Below, piece by piece: positions 11,345-22,539 of a stretch of DNA of 64,000 bases (the stretch's first letter is position 1; each line of letters starts with the position of its first letter). The stretch comes from Dipteronia dyeriana (taxonomy: Eukaryota; Streptophyta; Magnoliopsida; Sapindales; Sapindaceae). Both the position numbers and the translations under genes were made by a program. The stretch spans positions 3,353,768 to 3,417,767 of the forward strand of contig CM065300.1 in assembly GCA_032871835.1 (NCBI GenBank). Direction: 5' to 3'. The notes beneath the pieces were generated by a model. The model did no database searches and was not told where the DNA came from. It saw nothing but the letters and a program-made list of their open reading frames with translations.

Positions 11345-12680
11345 ATATGTTTCCGATTTCTGTTCGTAGAGCGCCTTTAATTCGATTGAAAGGCTAAGAG
11401 TGAAAGTTTACTGGTTCTTCTTTGAAGTAGTTGTTGCTTGTTGAAATTTAGTTATAGTACAATTTAATTGGTGGGATGTTTTGTGTTGAATATCTACATA
11501 AATGTTCAATGCCAAGAGTTTAACCAAAAAAAAGGTTTGAATATTCAATCAATTTTAACTGACATGCTGATTAGTCTAAAGTTTCCCTTTTGTGCTAGAA
11601 ATCCAAAGTTCAGTGTTATACTTTCCATAGAGTTTGAAAATTCTGCCAAATAGGTTAATGAAGCCAAGATTGAGACATACCAGGTTCAGAAACAAGAGAA
11701 TTTAAATTTTCAATGCTCTGTTTTCTTGTCATTGTTGGGTATTGGGCAAGTTTATTTCCTGCCTTTACATTTCTCACCTTTTAATTGTGCGGGATACAAA
11801 AAATTACATGGTTGCAATAGACAAATGATGTTTTTTTTCCACACCAGTGGCAGCATCTGAGTTATCATCTGTCCAGTTCAAAAGGCAAGCTATAATTATG
11901 GAGAATTAATGAGAAAACCTTGTGAGGGAAGGTGACTATGAGACCATCCAATGTAACTGTTCCTTGTAGCATAATTTATTTTGGAAATATAAAATATAGT
12001 TTGAAACCTTAAAAATTTTATTATGACACAATTATATTGGATGGCCTCGTTGTTGCCCCTGTATGTCCTACAATTTTTATTTGTTTTTCTCTTGATTAAC
12101 ACCGGTTGTTTTAAATTAGCGAGTACGTCATCATTGCTAACACTCTAGATTATTGAGCTTGGGTATTAGTTGCAATCCAGAATGAAGCATCACCAAGATA
12201 AGCTGATGCAGTGCGGAATAGAACTCACACGCGTTCAATACATAAGGGTTTCTAATTTTCTGTAATCCTGCAGTATTTCATAAAAGAAGAGATAAACTGA
12301 GTTTAAACTACTCAAGAAGTTTTAATTTTATTCAACCTTAAAAAATCCAAAACGATTACAACCAACTAAATAGAGAAACTAAACCCTAACACTCCTAAAA
12401 CATCTCCACTAAATCGGGAAACAATCTCTAATTAAAAGCCAAAATAAAAGCTAAACAAAAAAGGAAAGAAAATCCCTAATTGATGCACAAGAAACTAAAA
12501 GTCTCCGGATAACAAAGTAAACGATGTTTTTTTGACCCCTTCTGAGCCTGATCACATGAAACGATTAATCATAGAGCTCATTCTGGGTTTTTCGAAAACA
12601 TATTATAATAGCGATTCTGAACATATATGCGAAAGTTATGACCTCACAAAGTTAGACCCGTTTTGGGTACTCCAAGGGTG
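11345..12680. other. Intergenic spacer with unclassified repeat remnants
   Basis: No gene is supported. The LRR code stops being recognisable at the left edge. The stretch 12160-12660 reads like retrotransposon leader DNA (long A/C-rich text, no open frame), but I cannot assign it to a family. Confidence 0.45.
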
Positions 12681-12899
12681 CGTTTAGTACGCGGGGCGGG
12701 ACGGGACGGGAGTGAGACAATTTTCTCTTATCCCATGTTTGACGCATCTTTAGCATGAGACTGAACGGAACAATGTGGGACAAACAACACCAATTTTGGT
12801 CTCATCTAAGACCCTAGGTCAAGGTTGTCCCATGACATGGGATAAGCAAAAAATACTACTATTTTTGTCCCATCCAAGACCCTAGGTCAAGGTTGTCCA
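12680..12899. mobile_element. Remnant MITE with GGGTGCGTTTAGTACG end
   Basis: The left part has GGTGCGTTTAGTACGCGGGG followed by GGGACGGGACGGGA, an end type common in plant non-autonomous DNA transposons. It contains a spaced direct repeat AAGACCCTAGGTCAAGGTTG (copies at about 12808 and 12876, offset 68 bp). The right terminus is absent; fragment B starts where it should be. Confidence 0.5.
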
Positions 12900-13585
12900 G
12901 TGACAGTGATTTTTGGATCGATTATAATTTACCACACGTCACACAAGTAAACGTAATTGAAGATGAATAGTAAATCACAAGAGAGAGAGAGAGAGAGAAA
13001 GTAAAGTCAAACACGATGTTTTACATGGTAAAACCTTAAGGTGGGGAAATGTCCACGGTTGCCGGCGACGGCGGAAAGAATTCACTACAATGAGAATAAT
13101 TACACAATCAACCTCTCTTGATATATTATTTTTTTGTTAATCCTATCATGTGTGTTATTATGGTCTATTTATACATGCATGGAACCCTAATTATTGATGT
13201 ACAAGTAAGGAAAGTTTCCGTAATTAAACTAAACTCTAACTTATCAGAGTCATGTTATCCCTCTTCCTTACTTCACGTTGATTATGTTTCGATTGTATTA
13301 TATCTTTTGCTTAATCTGGACTTTGATGTCTATAAGGAAGTTTGCTTCCTCATCGAAGTATACTTCTAAACATCTTATTCGAGTAAGAATCATTCTCTGC
13401 GTGTTTGGGTCGTTACTGCATTAAATCTGTGACTCTCCACGTGTCGTTCAACTGACCATCTGCTACTCCCAACCAAATTTTCTTTCCCCCGAGCGTAGGT
13501 TTTGTCCCGATCGGTTTTATCGTTATTTCACTAATCCGATCATCTTAATGGGACTTTCTCTACCCGATCGTTGATCGGAACAATT
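12900..13585 (-). mobile_element. LTR-like fragment B, related to fragment A
   Basis: It begins TGACAGTGATTTTTGGATCG, matching fragment A. On the minus strand it has a TATAAATA box (13173-13166) and the shared GGTGGGG/GTCCACGGTTGCCGG segment. Upstream of its TATA box are CGATCGG-type palindromes (13510-13580). A (GA)n run lies at about 12982-13000. No target duplication was found. Confidence 0.6.
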
Positions 13586-15170
13586 TATATACCTATTTGA
13601 GGTCCCCATTACCTAGCTTTTATTCTCGTTTTCGAGCATATTTTGGTATGTTATGTGTTTGTGAGTCTTGTGTGGATACATGTTTCCTACGGAAGGTATT
13701 TGAGCTTTTGGAGGTTAAATGACAGAATTTGGAATAACTTGTGCAGACATCCCAAATTTGGAAGGTCATATATCCCTCTTTCGATCGAAATACATCGCCC
13801 ATAACCACTTTTCGGAAAGCCCCGGAGGTCTTCTTTCCAATTTACAGATTGCGATTCTGAGGTTTCTGGAGCAAGTTATGACCGTTTTGGTAATGGTGCG
13901 CAGAGAAGTGCGGTACGCAACCGCGCGAGACCAAGTTGCGTACCGCGTTTTTAGACAGTAAGCTCCAAAGAGTGATGTGAGGTTCACTGTGTTGATGCGT
14001 ATAGCACATCGAACCAAACTTCTTGGCAGAAATGTATTTTGTAGCCATTTTCATGGGGGTATTATTGTCTTTTCATCTAAAAGTCTTGCCCTAACCTCCC
14101 ATACTATAAATACCCCATTTTCTTCTTATTCTTAAGACCTCTCTTCCCCTCTTTTCCCCTCTCACGCCTCTTCTCTTCTCTCTTCCATTTTCTTTCATCT
14201 CTTGCTCCCATAGAGGTTTTTCCTCCATGGGAGCTCACCATACACCTCTACCTCACCATTTTACATCTCCTCCATCCATCTTAGAGTAGATTACAAAGGA
14301 AATAGGAGTCAAAACGGAGTTAGGAAGGATTTGAGGATCTTTTAAGGGTTTGTCTTCAAGGGTTTGTTTCTTTTTATTCATTTCTTTGCATTTCTTATTT
14401 TCTTTGATGTATTCCACCAATTTTGGGATATTGTAAATCTACACTTGTGTAAAAAATGTATTGATTGTTCTTAAATTCATTTGGTTTTGTTTTGCTCTTT
14501 GATATATATGTTTTTATGCTCTTAATATGATATGTATGTGTATGAATTGTTAGAAATCAATATGTGTCCATGATTGGGTTTAGGAGTAGTTGTAATTTAT
14601 AGTAGAAATTAGATACCCATGATTGTTGATTGATTGATGGATGACTTGAAATTTCATATATTGAGTAATTTGAGTAATAGGGATTTTAGCCCCAAAGAGT
14701 AGAAAATGTTTCAGTTCAGACTTTTAGTTGCTAAATCGACATTGGTTCATATCCTTGTTCTTAATGGGTCTTTGTATTAAGACACAATTATCCATCCACG
14801 TGACAGGATTGGGTGATGAATTGATTGTGGGGAAATTCCCTAATCAAGATGATGGACCTTTAACCTAAATTGAATGTTCTTAATGATATAACAATAACTT
14901 TGTTGCGTGTAGATGTTAGGTAAACTTGTTTCCCATGTTTAGCCATCATAGAGAGTTAACTAAACCGATTTTTTGACCTAGAAGTAAAGACCATTGACAT
15001 TTCTTTTGTGCTCATGTAGTTATATGGATGTTTTGAATGCTTAAAGCTTTTGCTTAATTGATCACTTTGTAATTGATCCATGGTTAGATGCTATGTATCG
15101 AGAGATGTCTAACCTTATTAAATATATGCGGTTGATAGTATATACAATCCAATATATACTTTATCCTTCT
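13586..15170 (+). mobile_element. Second copy of the large-LTR family seen at 4611-6647, opposite orientation
   Basis: The start (CCTATTTGAGGTCCCCATTA, then CTTTTATTCTCG) aligns with the minus-strand start of the 4611-6647 element (CCTATTTTAGACTCTCTATT, CTTTTATGCTTTG). Both share CTTAATGGGTCT followed by a GACACAATT..CCAT segment in the body. It has a palindromic block (13908-13953), a TATAAATACCCC box (14105-14112) and a C/T-rich leader. No coding capacity is evident. Ends are approximate because the copy is diverged. Confidence 0.65.
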
Positions 15171-15374
15171 TCTTCTTCCTTTTTCACATTTATATGACAT
15201 ATAACATTATCAAAATTTAAAATATCTAAACTTTGAAGTGAATGAGATCCAACCCATACACGAATTCTCACCAACAAAATTATACACAAATGCAAAAAAT
15301 TCATTATTTACCATAATAATTATACGTGTAAGGTAATCAACCACATATATTTAAGAAGGTTGAATAAACGATTT

Positions 15375-15960
15375 CTTCATAGAGACATGTCCAATCCAGA
15401 CAAACCTCATTGGGAGGCCGTGAAGTGGATCTTAAGATACATGCAGCCTGCGGGGTGCGACGGAGATATGTCTAACCTTCAGAAGAGATAAACGCAAGCT
15501 AGAAGGTTATGTGGATTCAGATATTACCAGAGAGATGGATCATATAAGAAGTATCATCGGATATGTGTTCACAATGGCTAGTACCGCGATCAGTTTGGTG
15601 TCCCAATTGTAGAAGATAGTGACAATTTCTACAACTGAAGCAGAGTATGTGGCCGCGACAGAAGCAATGAATGAGCTAATATGGTTATAAGGGTTGTTAG
15701 CCGAGTTAGGATTCGATCAAGTGATGAACGTGTTGTATAGTGACAGTCAGAGTGCAATACACTTTACTAAGAATTCGATGTTCCATTCTAGAACCAAGCA
15801 TATAGACCTGTGCTATCACTTTATTCGATCGTTAATCGAAGAAGGAGTATTGAAACTAGTGAAGATTGTAGGAACCGAGAATCCAGCTGACATATTAACC
15901 AAACCAGTCACTACTAAGAAACTGGAGATGTGCACAGCTTCAATGGGTCTTCAAGAGTGA
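15375..15960 (+). pseudogene. Ty1-copia polyprotein 3' end (end of RT, RNase H), broken
   Basis: The frame encodes NPDKPHWEAVKWILRYM, then after frameshifts an RNase H region with STTEAEYVA-type sequence, and an intact stretch (15694-15960) with LAELGFDQVMNVLYSDSQSA and NPADILTKPV, typical copia C-terminal motifs. It is closely related to the RNase H part of the element at 31655-36955. The 5' nine-tenths of the element is missing. Confidence 0.88.
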
Positions 15961-16053
15961 AGATGTGGAGAATGGACGAACCATTATTTATCCACTAAGT
16001 CATCAAGGAATGATGGAGAACGCTTATTGAGTTTCAGTCTTCAAGTGGGAGAT

Positions 16054-16647
16054 TGTTGGGTTATGTGAAGCTAGAAACCAATAGAAAAACGAGTTCCAAT
16101 AGTTGGCGTGGCTTAGACCGCGGCGAAGACAAGAATCTGGACTGCGACACACACAGAGGTGACATACTGTAGACCGCGGTGCGGACATAGTGCACATACC
16201 GCGGCCTATGGAGCGGTGTTCTTCAGTGGTGTCAAGCGTTGTGGACCGCAACGCAGACACGTGCCTACACACCGGTCCAGACAGCGGTAGCTGCGGATTT
16301 CGTGAGAAAGAGGAAATCTTGCTTAGATAAGTAATTGGAAAAGGAAATAGACTCAAATTGGGATTTGGTCAACACTAGTGCTTCCATATAAATACTACCA
16401 TTATGTAAAGTGTGTTGTGTGCATAATGTGAGAAAAATTGCTAAAGAGAGAGAGAGCAATTGTGGAGAGACTGAAAGATAGACGAAGTGATTGTAATCAA
16501 CTCTGAAATAATGGATTGAGTGTGGTGCGCTCCGTGGACGTAGGCAAATTGCTGAACCACGTAAAAAAAGTTGGTGTCTTCCTTCTTCTTATTGCTTTAT
16601 ATTATTTGTGTGTGCTTGGATTTGTATTTGTACGATTTTTCTCAACA
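16054..16647 (+). mobile_element. 3' LTR of the truncated Ty1-copia element, 594 bp
   Basis: The LTR starts TGTTGGGTTATGTGAAGC directly after the purine tract AAGTGGGAGAT and ends TTTTTCTCAACA. It contains a TATAAATA box (16387-16394). Upstream of the TATA box is a GC-rich block with repeated CCGCGG-centred words (about 16115-16290). The LTR butts directly onto the broken pectinesterase. Confidence 0.88.
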
Positions 16648-16654
16648 CACAATT

Positions 16655-17648
16655 GCAGTATCTAATGTATCATCTTCTCTTCCATCAGCAGTAATCATGT
16701 TTCCATGCCCTTCCTTGGTAATCTAACATGAAGAATCGAATTTCGAAGTACAACCAATGCATCACCAAAAATAAAGTCAGTAGTGCCATATCTATGACAA
16801 TCGTAGAAAATTGATTTTTTCCATGATTCACGTATAAAGTACCTTGATTCCCCTCGATTGAGCATCTATGGAAAGCTATGTAATCGCCTGCAGTTCTGAG
16901 TGCCACAGTTTGTCCCGCTTTTGGACCTGCATAGTTGATGATACCAATATCTCAAGCTAAAAAATATGGAGAATTTATATATGTAAAAGAATAATATTAC
17001 TTTATCTAAATCTGATGTCAAAATGATGTGGCAACAATCCAGTCTATTCATTTAAATTGGATTAGATTTGCATGAATTTAATATATGGATTAGATTGTTA
17101 TCACATCATTTGGACACTAAATTCGTAGCCTTGTTTGTCTGTAGAAACATATAAAAAAACCAGATAAAATTTTGGATGGATAAAAGGATTACACAAATAC
17201 TACGGGACATGGAGCATTAGGTGGCTACATGTCAATTATTTATGTGAGGAATTGAAAATAATCAAATAAAATTTCGTATGAGATAATCAATAAATTGATT
17301 ACTAAACGTATAATAAAATAAATAACTCGCCCAGAGCAGTGGATTCGTTAGTTCTTAATCCTGAGCCGCTACTTTATCGAAAGTTATTTTTGTTTTATCC
17401 ATTCTATCACCTAACATAACAATATTTCTTTTCTCATTACCAATGTAAATGGACTCTTTATACGTTCCCTTTTTGATATAAATATAATAAGAAGTATCAC
17501 TATTGTTTGGAATAGTCACCACAGCCTATCCAATTGAACGAAAATTACCCTTTCCATCGAGTGCCACAGTTACGTTTGGCTTTTGTGTATAAACTAAGCC
17601 GAAAAACAGTGATATCATAAGAAGAAAAATAAAAGAAGAATGTGCCAT
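16655..17648 (-). pseudogene. Plant pectinesterase pseudogene, 3' truncated
   Basis: Pectinesterases de-esterify cell-wall pectin after secretion. The start at 17648 opens a hydrophobic signal peptide (MAHSSFIFLLMISLFFGLVY), then KPNVTVALDGKGNFRSIG. A TAG stop follows, with AVVTIPNNSDTSYYIYIKKG and YKESIYIGNEKRNIVMLGD after it. A second piece (about 16935-16655) carries AVALRTAGD-like, HRCSIEGNQGTLYV and FGDAL-type motifs in broken frames; this is the family's YQDTLYV and DFIFG catalytic area. The Asp normally found in YQDTL is Gly here. The 3' part is missing where the copia LTR begins, suggesting insertion or deletion at that junction. Confidence 0.82.
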
Positions 17649-17742
17649 TGGAAGTAGTTGAAGAAAATCAGAAGAATAATATCAAAGAAATATTAGTAAT
17701 GTATGGTGGATCGTTGAGCTTGTGCATCATCCTATATATATT

Positions 17743-18362
17743 AGGGTAAATTGCACAAACTTTCCATAAATTTAATCAATATTGCACTCATATACAACTT
17801 TTGTTAAAATTGTATAAATTTTTCCTACTATTTATTGACTAATTATTTAACTAGCCTTAAAATTAAAAATGACTAAATTACCTATAAATTAATTATTTTA
17901 TTATACTAATTATTATATTTGAGAATTTTATTATAATAAAATTAATTAACTAACCTTTTTTTATTTAAACGGTTAGGGATTTTATTAAAAATAGAACATA
18001 ACTAATTAACTAACTGTTTTTTATTTTAAAAATTATTTTTATCGAGTTGTTTTTGTTTTTCTTAAAAATATTTTAAAAAAAAATTAAAAAATTGTTAGTT
18101 AATTAATTAGGTTCTATTTGTAATAAACTCTCTAACCGTTTAAATAAAAAAAATGGTTAGTTAATTAATTTTATTATAATAAAATTCTCAAATATAATAA
18201 TTATTATAAAAAAATAATTAATTCATGGATAATTTAGTCATTTTAAATTTTAAGACTAGTTAAACAATTAATCAATGAATAGTATGGGAAGTTTGTATAA
18301 TTTTAATAAAAGTTGCACATGAGTATAATATTGATTAAAATCATGGGAAGTTTATATAGATG
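17743..18362. mobile_element. Foldback (palindromic) MITE, copy 1
   Basis: The left arm (from AAATTGCACAAACTTTCC) and the right arm are long imperfect inverted repeats of about 300 bp with a short centre near 18058. Landmark words in both arms are TTATTATAATAAAATTAATT and AACGGTTAG. A second copy lies at 54375-54968. No coding capacity and no clear target duplication were seen. Confidence 0.8.
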
Positions 18363-19440
18363 AGTGGGGATTGGTTTTTATGCAATTAATACATGTTTAC
18401 TGGATCTCGTATCAATATTCTTTAATTTATTCAAACTTGCTACCATAGGCAAGTTAGGGATTTTCGATATAATTGAAAATATTTTTAATCAATTATTTGT
18501 TTTTGTTTTTTTTACAGATATTTACTTTTTATTACATGTAAAGCGTAACATGCATGCATGCATATCCTCTCTTCCCACGATGTTAGATTATCAGTATATA
18601 TTGTCACAGCAGAATATGACAATTTTCAGATTAAAAAATTATTTAATATATTATTTGTATCGTAATCACAAGAGACAAGAGGAAAATTCGATATATTTAA
18701 AAATAGCAATTTCTATATATCTCCTTTCCAATTTTCATTGAAAATTCAATTATCAAAAAAAAAAAAAAAAAAAAAAAACTTTGTCTAGCTGAGTGATTTT
18801 TTTTTATCTAATGATGTGTGTTAAGCAGACGAAATTTTTTTTGCTTTTATCTTTTAAGTTCTAATATAATTTAATTTATAAAATAAATTTTAAATATTAT
18901 CCTTCATTATATTTTATTAGATTATATTACCTATTTCAGTTTTAGTAAAGTTTATTCACAAAGTAAAGGTTATTTTGGAAATCAGAGGATTATATAATAA
19001 TAATGCATACTATGTATGGAAAATTTCTTTAGATTTTATTAATGTGGACGACTTTAAACCACATACGATGGTGTCGGTGACTCAACCTATAACATTCTCC
19101 AGTTGGATGAGTGCTTTTATCAATCAAATCATGTGGACGATGACAATGGATAGGATATCTTTTAAAAAATCAGTTTTAGAAAATCAATCTTGGATCAAAT
19201 GGTCCGAATACAATCATAATTTTTAAGGATTTCAATTATCGTTGTTATCTTAGAAATCCATTATTGAGTGTGGCCCAGCCCAACCAACAGAACAGTAGCT
19301 ATGAATCCTCACATAGCAGAAATTGGTTTTGTGGCAATGGAGACCGTAGCCCAATTTCGAATTCATGTTTACTAAGTGGCTTAGGGGGATTTATCGAACA
19401 ACAACAATAACAGCAACAAAAGCCTTATTCTGATTTTAAT
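18363..19440. other. Spacer, no gene supported
   Basis: The 125-codon open frame at 18364-18741 is AT-driven (Ile/Phe/Tyr/Leu-rich) with no recognisable domain. A run of about 25 A lies at 18752-18778, possibly the tail of an old retroposed copy. The open frame at 18975-19226 is also unrecognised. Confidence 0.5.
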
Positions 19441-19461
19441 AAAATTTAAGCATATTAGTCT

Positions 19462-20400
19462 ATGGAACAAATTAACTTGTTACTTTTTAGTAGTGAAAAA
19501 GTTGTTGCCTTAAAGAAACTTCACCGTATAGAAGCAGAGGAACCAACTTTTGATCAAAGTTTCAGAAATGCGGTAAGAATATTGACAAACATAAGGCACA
19601 TAAACATTGTGAGCTTCATGGATTCTGTTTACACAAACGGTGCAGGTTTTTGGTTTATGAATACATGGAAAGGGGAAGCTTATTTGCCGTCCTGAGAGAT
19701 GATATTGAAGCTGTGGAATTGGATTGGACAAAAAGGGTGAAGATCATCAAAGGCACTGCACATGTCTTGTTTTACTTGCATCATGATTCCACTCCACCGA
19801 TTGTTCACATATCGAGACATATCAAGCAAACAACATCCTGTTGAACTCAGAATTGGAGGCTTTAGTCTCTGATTTTGGCACAGCTAGACTTTTCGATCCT
19901 GATTCATCCAGTCAAACTGTTCTTGCTGGCACTTATTTGTATCTTGCTCCAGGTGAGCTTTTCCTCTGTCACTGCTTTCATCATTCATGGAATATGTTAT
20001 TTCCTTTATGCTTCACGCCTTCACCATTCGGAGAGGGTTTTAAAGATACTTGTCGCTTCTCTAACTCTTTTCCTACTTTTTTCTCCCTACACTCAGAACT
20101 GGCCTACACACATGATTATAACTAAAAGTGCAATGTCTATAGCTTTGGGGTCATGGTGATGGAAATACTAATGGGAAGATATCTGGGAGATCTCCTTTCA
20201 CTATTGTCATCATCATCTGCTCAACATACAATGTTGCAAGATATATTAGATCCTCGTCTCTCGTCTCCCATCAAACAACGGGTTGCTCAGACATTAGCAT
20301 TAGTATGTGTACATACTACATACCGATCTCAGATCTTCGGCCAACCATGCAGGCATGCAGCTTCTTTCTCACAGGTCACCATTACCTCATCCTTTTCATG
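19462..20400 (+). pseudogene. Decayed LRR receptor-kinase domain (MIK2-like), second copy
   Basis: Kinase code reads [31 protein letters not shown], then in another frame [15 protein letters not shown] and [17 protein letters not shown]. The catalytic HRD is destroyed: CAC is followed by an extra ATAT before CGAGAC. A further extra A then shifts the frame again. Next come [20 protein letters not shown] and an intron (GTGAGC at 19953, CACTCAG near 20096), the same position as in the minus-strand copy. Exon 2 has ELAYTHDYN, a shift, then VYSFGVMVMEILMG. It lacks the LRR region and glycine loop. A copia LTR lies just downstream. Confidence 0.85.
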
Positions 20401-20589
20401 AAATCTCAATTGGGGAACTCTGGAATCAAGAAATATATCTTGTATGCAGAAAACAGGAAAGGTCAATTGAAGTCATGTCTGTTAGCTGGTGAACACTATT
20501 TTGTAGCTAAACTTTTGGAGAGTTGGCCAAATCCTGATTGGAAGTCTATTTCTTTCTGCACAAGATTTCTTGTTCTCACTTGAATCTTC

Positions 20590-21070
20590 CAAATCGTTGT
20601 GGGTACCGCTGTCTGCAGCACAGCTTTTCCCACAGTGGAAATCTCTGGAATTGCATTGCTATCGATGCTGCTGTTGAAATTGCACAGCATTACGCATCGC
20701 TGAAAGCATAGGAGATGAACAGCTGTCTCACCGCTGTGCAATTGCACAACGCAATGCACATCGTGAATCTCTGATGTCTGACCACTGTGCTTGCCGTTGT
20801 GCAAGGCACAGCAGTGCCCTTCTAATTGCCACCGTCCCTGCTCCCGTATAAATACTAGTCTTTACGAATGTAATTGGTGCATGAGAAAATTGTTAGAGAG
20901 AGAGCAATTCTAAAGAGACCAAAAGAGAGAAAGCAGTGGATTGACTGCGGTATGTTCTATAGACGTAAGTAAATTATTGAACCATGTAAAAATTTTGGTG
21001 TCGTCTTTTTTTTTTATTGTTTTATATTATCTATGTGTGTGTTTAGATTTGTGTGTGCGATTTTCTTACA
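20590..21070 (+). mobile_element. Solo or truncated Ty1-copia LTR, diverged family member
   Basis: The leader region (GACTGCGGTATGTTCTATAG to GTGTCGTC) aligns with the 16054-16647 LTR leader (GAGTGTGGTGCGCTCCGTGG). It has a TATAAATA box (20847-20854). Upstream is a block with GCTGTGCAATTGCACAACG-type palindromes (about 20625-20815). It ends near TTCTTACA. The start is approximate and no target duplication was seen. Confidence 0.7.
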
Positions 21071-21739
21071 ACTATTTTATGTTTAGAAATAGAAGAAAAT
21101 ATTCATGAGAAAGACCATGAATCTCAATATCTCAATAATGAAATGAATTGTACTCAATATTACAGTATCGTGAAAGCGAAAGGGTTAAATAAAAATGAAA
21201 CATATTCAAGAAGAAAGTGTCGAATTAAAAGTAGTTTGGAAAAAACTATAGTCAAGATAAAAAATGATTTTATGATAAATATAAAATAAAGTGTCATTCG
21301 AAGTTTTTGTCAAGGTCTCTAATATTTTGTCACATATGATTGGTTGCTATATATAAATAATGAGACAGATAGGAATGGTACCCTTAAAAAAAAACCGTAT
21401 AAATAGATATGGATGAGTTCATATGTTCAACGGGGGATGTTTTTGAGGTTCAAGGCATATGTAGGTAATCTCTAAAATATTTTATTATTATGGTTAATAT
21501 ATTTCTATTTCGTTGTCAGAAAACGGTTGATTTTCTGCTAATCTGAACTGTAGAGCTGTGATCAATTTTGAAACATCTCAGACACATTAGTGTTATAAAC
21601 AACATTAACATTTGTGACTGATTATTTATTAGCCTTTTTTATTATGAAACAACAGACAGAGAAGGGATTAGACAGGTTTGTCCACCAGAATATATACAGC
21701 TTTCCACCTCAGGTGGGAAGTCCTCTAACCACTCCAAAA

Positions 21740-22535
21740 TTAAAGCAAAGCCAACTTCGCAACTGTATGTGCTGCCTGATAAGCATTCCTAGGAACGTGT
21801 TGCACACTCAGAAACCTTCCACATCTCATCCTGGAACTAATGTCTTGAATTACCAAGCCCACGTCAGATAAATTATTGCAACCAGATTTCACCAGGTTCA
21901 CAACTCCTAGAGCATCGGCTTCCACCAAAGCCGGCAGCAAACCATGTGTCCAAAGCACACTCCATCCCATGCAAAAGGGCAACAGCCTCTGCAACCGGTG
22001 CTGAATAACCAGCATTCTGACACATATCAACCACCACCGTAACCTCGCCAGAACAGTCATGTATAATAATTATTCCCATCCCCACGCGACCTCTCCCCAA
22101 ATCCTGAGCTGCATCATCGGTATTAATTTTGAAAACGTCAGGTCTTGGCGGCCGCCACCTGATTTTGCACGGTAGGAGTTGGACACAACAAACTACCCTG
22201 TTGCTCATTTGCCTCAAGGTACTCCGAAATAAAGTCTCTCGACCAAGGAACCACTGAAACCGAATCATGACTGCAATTCCCATGCACCAGCTGATTTCGA
22301 ACAAACCAGTTTCGCCATAACACCACACAAAGCAACGTTAGATCATCCTCAGACAAATTCCGAAAGCAACATAGCATAAAATCATGAAAGTGCATACTAT
22401 CCACCCACTTAAGCCCCTTCATAAAATCATAATCCAAACGAGTTTTCTTCAGGCGCTTGCATCGTCATAGGGCGTGAAGAACTGTCTCTGATCTGGCATC
22501 ACAAACTGGGCACATAAGCTGCAACCGAATCTGAT
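21740..22535 (-). pseudogene. LINE-type reverse transcriptase tail (zf-RVT plus RNase H-like), broken
   Basis: On the minus strand a zinc-binding RT tail motif (LMCPVCDARSETVLHAL, then a TGA where Trp is expected) starts near 22515. It continues through WRNWFVRNQLVHG to an RNase H domain with PDVFKINTDDAAQDLGRGRV and GMGIIIIHD, and after a frameshift LLPALVEADALGVVNLV and HVPRNAYQAAHTVAKLAL. This is the plant 'RVT_3' type associated with L1-like LINEs. At least one frameshift (near 21970) and one stop are present. The upstream RT core is absent. Confidence 0.85.
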
Positions 22536-22539
22536 CTGT

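Noticed and set aside
13719..14054. Overlapping open frames on both strands
   Set aside because: They fall in the palindromic/GC-rich part of an LTR and match no protein family.
18364..18741. 125-codon plus-strand frame with hydrophobic stretches
   Set aside because: AT-driven composition (Ile/Phe/Leu/Tyr), no domain, adjacent to a foldback element.
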